Positions 57,715-64,000 of a stretch of 64,000 bases of DNA are shown piece by piece; the first letter of the stretch is position 1; each line of letters opens with the position of its first letter. Both the position numbers and the translations under genes were made by a program. Below the pieces are notes generated by a model. That model made no database searches. It saw only the letters and a list, made by a program, of their open reading frames with translations, and was not told the DNA's origin. The DNA comes from Oncorhynchus masou masou (Eukaryota > Chordata > Actinopteri > Salmoniformes > Salmonidae), in contig NC_088242.1 in NCBI RefSeq assembly GCF_036934945.1, positions 4,657,394 to 4,721,393 of the forward strand. Reading direction: 5' to 3'.

Positions 57715-60700
57715 ATGTGTCCCACTCCCTGCCTGTCCCACTCCTGTCTGTCCCACTCCCTGTCTGTCCCACTCCTGTCTGTCCCACTCCATTCTGTCCC
57801 ACCCCCTGTCTGTCCCACTCCCTGTCTGTCCCACTCCCTATCTGTCCCACCTGCTGTCTGTCCCACTCCCTGTCTGTCCCACTCCCTATCTGTCCCACTC
57901 CCTGTCTGTCCCACTCCCTGTCTGTCCCACTCCCTGTCTGTCCCACTCCCTATCTGTCCCACCTGCTGTCTGTCCCACTCCCTGTCTGTCCCACTCCCTA
58001 TCTGTCCCACTCCCTGTCTGTCCCACTCCTTGTCTGTCCCACTCCCTGTCTGTCCCACTCCCTATCTGTCCCACCTGCTGTCTTTCCCACTCCCTGTCTG
58101 TCCCACTCCCTATCTGTCCCACTCCCTGTCTGTCCCACTCCTTGTCTGTCCCTCTCCCCGTCTGTCCCACCTGCTGTCTGTCCCACTCCCTGTCTGTCCC
58201 ACTCCCTGTCTGTCCCACCTGCTGTCTGTCCCACTCCCTGTCTGTCCCACTCCCTATCTGTCCCACTCCCTGTCTGTACCACTCTTTGTCTGTCCCACTC
58301 CCTATCTGTCCCATCTGCTGTCTGTCCCACTCCCTGTCTGTCCCACCATCTGTCTGTCCCACTCCCCGTCTGTCCCACTCCCTATCTGTCCCACCATCTG
58401 TCTGTCCCACTCCCTGTCTGTCCCACTCCCTGTCTGTCCCACTCCCTATCTGTCCCACCTGCTGTCTGTCCCACTCCCTGTCTGTCCCACTCCCTATCTG
58501 TCCCACTCCCTGTCTGTCCCACTCCTTGTCTGTCCCACTCCCTGTCTGTCCCACTCCCTATCTGTCCCACCTGCTGTCTTTCCCACTCCCTGTCTGTCCC
58601 ACTCCCTATCTGTCCCACTCCCTGTCTGTCCCACTCCTTGTCTGTCCCTCTCCCCGTCTGTCCCACCTGCTGTCTGTCCCACTCCCTGTCTGTCCCACTC
58701 CCTATCTGTCCCACCTGCTGTCTGTCCCACTCCCTGTCTGTCCCACTCCCTGTCTGTCCCACTCCTTGTCTGTCCCACTCCCTGTCTGTCCCACTCACCA
58801 TCTGTCCCACCTGCTGTCTTTCCCACTCCCTGTCTGTCCCACTCCCTATCTGTCCCACTCCCTGTCTGTCCCACTCCTTGTCTGTCCGTCTCCCCGTCTG
58901 TCCCACCTGCTGTCTGTCCCACTCCCTGTCTGTCCCACTCCCTGTCTGTCCCACCTGCTGTCTGTCCCACTCTTTGTCTGTCCCACTCCCTATCTGTCCC
59001 ATCTGCTGTCTGTCCCACTCCCTGTCTGTCCCACCATCTGTCTGTCCCACTCCCTGTCTGTCCCACCATCTGTCTGTCCCACCTGCTGTCTGTCCCACTC
59101 CCTGTCTGTCCCATCTGCTGTCTGTCCCACTCCCTATCTGTCCCACTCCCTGTCTGTCCCACTCCCTGTCTGTCCCACCATCTGTCTGTCCCACTCCCTA
59201 TCTGTCCCACTCCCTGTCTGTCCCACTCCCCGTCTGTCCCACTCCCCGTCTGTCCCACTCCCTGTCTGTCCCACTCCCCTGTCTGTCCCACTCCCTGTCT
59301 GTCCCACCTGCTGTCTGTCCCACTCCTTGTCTGTCCCACTCCCTATCTGTCCCACTCCCTGTCTGTCCCACTCTTTGTCTGTCCCACTCCCTATCTGTCC
59401 CATCTGCTGTCCCACTGTCCCACTCCCTGTCTGTCCCACCATCTGTCTGTCCCACTCCCTGTCTGTCCCACCATCTGTCTGTCCCACCTGCTGTCTGTCC
59501 CACTCCCTGTCTGTCCCATCTGCTGTCTGTCCCACTCCCTATCTGTCCCACTCCCTGTCTGTCCCACTCCCTGTCTGTCCCACCATCTGTCTGTCCCACT
59601 CCCTATCTGTCCCACTACCTGTCTGTCCCACTCCCCGTCTGTCCCACTCCCCGTCTGTCCCACTCCCCGTCTGTCCCACTCCCTGTCTGTCCCACTCCCC
59701 GTCTGTCCCACTCCCCGTCTGTCCCACTCCCTATCTGTCCCACTCCCTGTCTGTCCCACTCCCTGTCTGTCCCACCATCTGTCTGTCCCACTCCCCGTCT
59801 GTCCCACTCCCCGTCTGTCCCACTCCCCGTCTGTCCCACTCCCCGTCTGTCCCACTCCCCTGTCTGTCCCACTCCCCGTCTGTCCCACTCCCCGTGTCCC
59901 ACTCCCTGTCTGTCCCACCATCTGTCTGTCCCACCTGCTGTCTGTCCCACTCCCCGTCTGTCCCACTCCCCGCTGTCTGTCCCACTCCCTATCTGTCCCA
60001 CTCCCTGTCTGTCCCACTCCCTGTCTGTCCCACCATCTGTCTGTCCCACTCCCTATCTGTCCCACTCCCTGTCTGTCCCACTCCCCGTCTGTCCCACTCC
60101 CCGTCTGTCCCACTCCCCGTCTGTCTGTCCCACTCCCTGTCTGTCCCACTCCCCGTCTGTCCCACTCCCCGTCTGTCCCACTCCCTATCTGTCCCACTCC
60201 CTGTCTGTCCCACTCCCTGTCTGTCCCACCATCTGTCTGTCCCACTCCCTATCTGTCCCACTCCCTGTCTGTCCCACTCCCCGTCTGTCCCACTCCCTGT
60301 CTGTCCCACTCCCCGTCTGTCCCACTCCCTGTCTGTCCCACTCCCTGTCTGTCCCACTCCCTGTCTGTCCCTCCCCGTCTGTCCCACTCCCACCCCACTC
60401 CCCGTCTGTCCCACTCCCCGTCTGTCCCACTCCCCGTCTGTCCCACTCCCCGTCTGTCCCACTCCCCGTCTGTCCCACTCCCCGTCTGTCCCACTCCCTG
60501 TCTGTCCCACTCCCCGTCTGTCCCACTCCCCATCTGTCCCACTCCCTATCTGTCCCACTCCCTGTCTGTCCCACTCCCTGTCTGTCCCACCATCTGTCTG
60601 TCCCACTCCCTATCTGTCCCACTCCCTGTCTGTCCCACTCCCCGTCTGTCCCACTCCCCGTCTGTCCCACTCCCCGTCTGTCCCACTCCCCGTCTGTCCC

Positions 60701-61540
60701 ACTCCCCGTCTGTCCCACTCCCCGTCTGTCCCACTCCCCGTCTGTCCCACTCCCCGTCTGTCCCACTCCCTGTCTGTCCCACCATCTGTCTGTCCCACTC
60801 CCTATCTGTCCCACTCCCTGTCTGTCCCACTCCCCGTCTGTCCCACTCCCTGTCTGTCCCACTCCCCGTCTGTCCCACTCCCCTGTCCCACTCCCTGTCT
60901 GTCCCACTCCCCTGTCCCACTCCCTGTCTGTCCCACTCCCCGTCTGTCCCACTCCCTGTCTGTCCCACTCCCTGTCTGTCCCACTCCCTGTCTGTCCCAC
61001 TCCCTGTCTGTCCCACTCCCTGTCTGTCCCACTCCCCGTCTGTCCCACTCCCTGTCTGTCCCACTCCCCTGTCCCACTCCCCGTCTGTCCCACTCCCCGT
61101 CTGTCCCACTCCCCGTCTGTCCCACCATCTGTCTGTCCCACTCCCTCCCCACTCCCCGTCTGTCCCACTCCCCGTCTGTCCCACTCCCCCCGTCCCACTC
61201 CCCGTCTGTCCCACTCCCCGTCTGTCCCACTCCCCGTCTGTCCCACTCCCCGTCTGTCCCACTCCCTGTCTGTCCCACTCCCCGTCTGTCCCACCATCTG
61301 TCCCCACTCCCTGTCTGTCCCACTCCCCGTCTGTCCCACTCCCCGTCTGTCCCACTCCCCGTCTGTCCCACTCCCCGTCTGTCCCACTCCCCGTCTGTCC
61401 CACCCCCTGTCTGTCCCACTCCCCGTCTGTCCCACTCCCCGTCTGTCCCACTCCCCGTCTGTCCCACTCCCCGTCTGTCCCACTCCCCGTCTGTCCCACT
61501 CCCTATCTGTCCCACTCCCTGTCTGTCCCACTCCCTGTAA
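57715..61540. repeat. 16-bp satellite (CTGTCTGTCCCACTCC), 3.8 kb
   Basis: About 240 units, with variants CTATCTG, CTTGTCTG, CCATCTG, CTGCTGTCTG and CCCGTCTG. The unit lacks stops in every forward frame and in the reverse frames, so frames of 1339, 1283 and 1132 codons overlap forward and up to 489 codons reverse. The 1339-codon frame starts at an ATG in a good context (ACAACCATGG) within the SINE-like fragment and ends in unique sequence at 61724. I reject it as a gene because indels between units shift it freely among open frames. Confidence 0.97.
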
Positions 61541-61936
61541 CAGTAGTGCTGTGTGTTTTGTCCTAGCAACATCTCCCTTCAGTGAAATAATAACAAAACC
61601 ACCAGACACCAGCAGGAGAGACCATGACCTCCAAATAATACCTTTTTGGACCAAAAAGCTAAATTACCCCTGGACCCAAAAATACTACAATAATACCCTG
61701 CAAACAACACCTGAGAAAATGTGACAACATTTTAGTTGCATTGAAGTAAAATGAAGGCCCCATAATTCCCTATGATGGGTACCTCGCCCCTCTTCTCTCT
61801 CTCCACCCCCCATCCACCATCGCTCTGGATGCATCACTATCTTTGTGGGGCATAGACTGCTCCCCCTATCCTGCATCTCTCCACTAGCCCCCCCCCCTGT
61901 CTATCAGCACTTTGACCTCTCCAGTACTTTATTATC
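61541..61936. other. Unique spacer, no gene seen
   Basis: No recognised gene or element. Confidence 0.4.
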
Positions 61937-61959
61937 ACCCTCTCCCTCTCTCTCTCTCC

Positions 61960-62043
<84 letters not shown>

Positions 62044-62122
62044 TTCTGTCTCTCTCTCACTCTCTCTCTGTCTCTTTCTCTCTCTCTTTCTGTCTCTCTC
62101 TCACTCTCTCTCTCTACTTTCC
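61937..62122. repeat. (CT)n microsatellite, compound
   Basis: CT runs with regular GT and TT interruptions (CTCTCTGTCTCTCT). Confidence 0.95.
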
Positions 62123-62352
62123 TTCGACCATTTCAGAACCTAGACCACCAGGCGCTCTTTCTATTTTCTGTATTTTTTTTCACGACCAATCATGATGCCA
62201 TTTCCCAGCCTAGTTTACCAGGTGATGGATGACCATTGGCCGTCTTGCTGACAGACCGGCAGCTGATGCCACATAATTACAGTATCACCGTTTAGGAGAA
62301 ATTACACTAGTCCTCAGAAGACAGCACTGCCAAAGAAGAAACAACAACCATC

Positions 62353-62353
62353 T

Positions 62354-62415
<62 letters not shown>
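62353..62415. repeat. (GA)n microsatellite
   Basis: GA run with one AAAG interruption. Confidence 0.94.
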
Positions 62416-62416
<1 letters not shown>

Positions 62417-62420
<4 letters not shown>

Positions 62421-63595
62421 TGGTATAGTTAGTATGCCAAAAGTTCCCGGATGTTGCGTTAAATTCTCCAAAATATGAAGTATTTAAACAGTGGACATTA
62501 TTTTCCTACTTTAGTAACGCAATTCTTCAGGAAATGGGCATGGCTTCATCGTTTTCAAAGAAAAATGTTGGAAAATTTGAAGAAAATGTTGGAAAATATG
62601 CGGTCGAAGTACAGCGAGAGCAGATACAAATTCATTGCTTTAACTAATTATGACAAATGTTAAGAAAAATGTTGAGCGAATATAATTTTCAAATAAGTTA
62701 CCTTACACGTTGTTGGCTGACAATTTGTTAGCTATGCTATCCTTACGGCTCATTCATCCCACTCCTCTCCCCTGTAACTATTCCCCAGGTTGTTGCTGTA
62801 AATGAGATCGTGTTCTCAGTCAACTTACCTGGTAAAATAACAGATATTTATTTTTGTTGACTTGATTATTTCTCTGGTTCTTAGCTAAATGGTCATTGTC
62901 TCAATGGACATTCGGGTGCTTTTTAAAATTCACTCTGGCTGTCTACTCCAATTTCAGAGCACTCTCGTCTGAGGGTACCGGAGTGCAATGAATTTACGAG
63001 CGCTCAGCACCCGTTGAATATAGCCGGCGTCAGTAAACTTCTGCAAAAAAAGTTTTGCCAGCCGCACAGTTACTGTCAGCAACGCTCTGGATAACATGAA
63101 ACCTGCCTAACAAGCTCTGTTAGGACGAGTCAACTGGTCAGAGTGGGGTGTACCTCACAGTTGTGTCTGGAAGTAGCTAGCAAGCTAACCAACGTTAGCT
63201 TGGATGCTTGACTGCCGTTGTCAGAACGCTCAAATCAACCCTACTCCTTTGCTGAGCGTCCAGTGTGTGGCCAGAGAGCAAAACACTCTGAATTCACGAA
63301 TGGACAGTCTGACAAAGCACTGAATTTACGAGCGCACTCTGGCACTCCAGATTGAATTTAAGAATACACCCAAATTTGTAAAATGTCTAGCTAGTAATTT
63401 GTTATGCTAACTAGATAGCAAGAGGTTGCATAGCAACAGCATAAACTTCCAGGTAGACAGGCAAAGAGCTAGAACACTCAACTGAAAGGATACTGTTCGT
63501 TTACGGTATACTAAAAATGAACTAATAGTTCATAGTGTATACTCATTTAAGTATGTAGTGTACAGTGTGTTATTATGGGTAATCGAACGCAGCTA
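62417..63595. mobile_element. Possible non-autonomous DNA element
   Basis: GGTATAGTTAGTATGCCAAA near the left and TACGGTATACTAAAAATGAA near the right are loosely complementary. The interior repeats ACTCTGG, TGAATTTACGAGCGC and GCTAGC-type words seen in hAT-like fish elements. A LINE tail (GTAAATGAGATCGTGTTCTC) sits at about 62800-62850. Boundaries and class are uncertain. Confidence 0.35.
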
Positions 63596-63947
63596 CTGTC
63601 TCTGAATCAGTGCAGTTAAATGTGGTGTTCCAGGCTTTGAGAGAACACTGAATGCAGCCACTGAGTATGACAGAAGGAGCTGTTGATTATTGTCTAGAAT
63701 GTGTATGTGTGTATCTGTGTTTGAGGCAAATTCTCACTCGTTATGAATGTCTGGTAAACATTTGGACTCCTTGATATCCCAATTATGTTTTTTTCTACTC
63801 TTCAGTCATTAATTAATCACTTTAGTTCCACCGTCTAATTTCATTACAGTTGACCTGTGATACTGTGAGAAATGAGATAGTTTGGGTCTGGGTATTCATG
63901 TTTAAATGAATCTAACAACTAATACTTCCTGAAATTCAGATTGAGAC
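63596..63947. other. Unique spacer, no gene seen
   Basis: No recognised gene or element. Confidence 0.4.
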
Positions 63948-64000
63948 GTTGTTTATTTAAAAAAAAAATCTTTATTTTACTTAACTAGGCAAGTCAGTTA
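63948..64000 (-). mobile_element. SINE 3' tail, cut by the right window edge
   Basis: TATTTAAAAAAAAAATCTTT then ACTTAACTAGGCAAGTCAG is the reversed tail of the SINE family at 10354 and 32357. Confidence 0.75.

Noticed and set aside
57629..61654. Reverse-strand Gly/Thr/Asp/Trp-rich frames of up to 489 codons
   Set aside because: Reverse reading of the 16-bp satellite with no conserved domain and several equivalent overlapping frames.

Overview
The window looks like vertebrate nuclear DNA from a teleost, most likely a salmonid. The evidence is repeat composition: degenerate Tc1/mariner transposons of several families, tRNA-derived SINEs, an ancient APE-type LINE with a (GAATT)-type tail, solo LTRs, TTAA-targeted non-autonomous elements, and a dispersed palindromic 'CCCTATTCCCTACATAGTGC' element of a kind I associate with salmonid genomes. 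The host assignment rests on remembered families, not on a search. I found no convincing host protein-coding exon, tRNA gene or rRNA gene. Nearly all long open frames come from tandem repeats whose unit lacks stop codons.

By my hand boundaries, roughly 30 kb of the 64 kb is tandem repeat. Layout: 1-6.1 kb holds four minisatellites (17, 30, 48 and 35 bp units), a solo LTR and an 11-bp array. 6.1-9.9 kb holds polypyrimidine, (CA)n and (GT)n tracts around a dead Tc1. 10-12.5 kb holds a 19-bp array split by a SINE, plus a second SINE with a clear 11-bp target duplication. 13.2-17.5 kb is an AT-rich CTCTA/TAATATG satellite. 18.3-21.7 kb is a Tc1 containing a LINE 3' end that itself contains a TTAA element. 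22.8-27.2 kb is a broken LINE with recognisable ORF1, endonuclease remnant, reverse transcriptase and C-terminal zinc-knuckle regions. 27.2-31.3 kb holds GA/TTAATTGA and 26-bp arrays interrupted by a TTAA element and a solo LTR. 31.4-36.7 kb holds two more solo LTRs, a SINE-head array (33 bp) and a 16-bp array. 37.4-40.1 kb is a third Tc1 with TTAA-type fragments in both ends. 40.3-45.3 kb holds 23, 40 and 54 bp arrays. 45.4-47.6 kb is a fourth Tc1 with two nested insertions. 48.9-55.0 kb is a 52-bp satellite carrying a CACGTG motif in most units. 55.6-57.1 kb and 57.7-61.5 kb are 16-bp arrays. 62.4-64 kb holds degenerate DNA-element sequence and the edge of a SINE.

The genes present are mobile-element genes and all are broken. 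The most informative signal is the relation between mobile elements and tandem arrays. At least four arrays appear to have grown from pieces of dispersed elements: the 30-bp array from the palindromic element, the 33-bp array from a SINE 5' head, the TTAATTGA array from a LINE tail, and the 16-bp array at 34.3 kb from a dispersed repeat. Conversely, several elements inserted into arrays and left readable target-site duplications. One Tc1 carries at least seven short patches of the neighbouring satellite, which is either unusual conversion or an assembly error. I did not find a new gene system, and the strongest findings concern repeat birth and annotation hazards.
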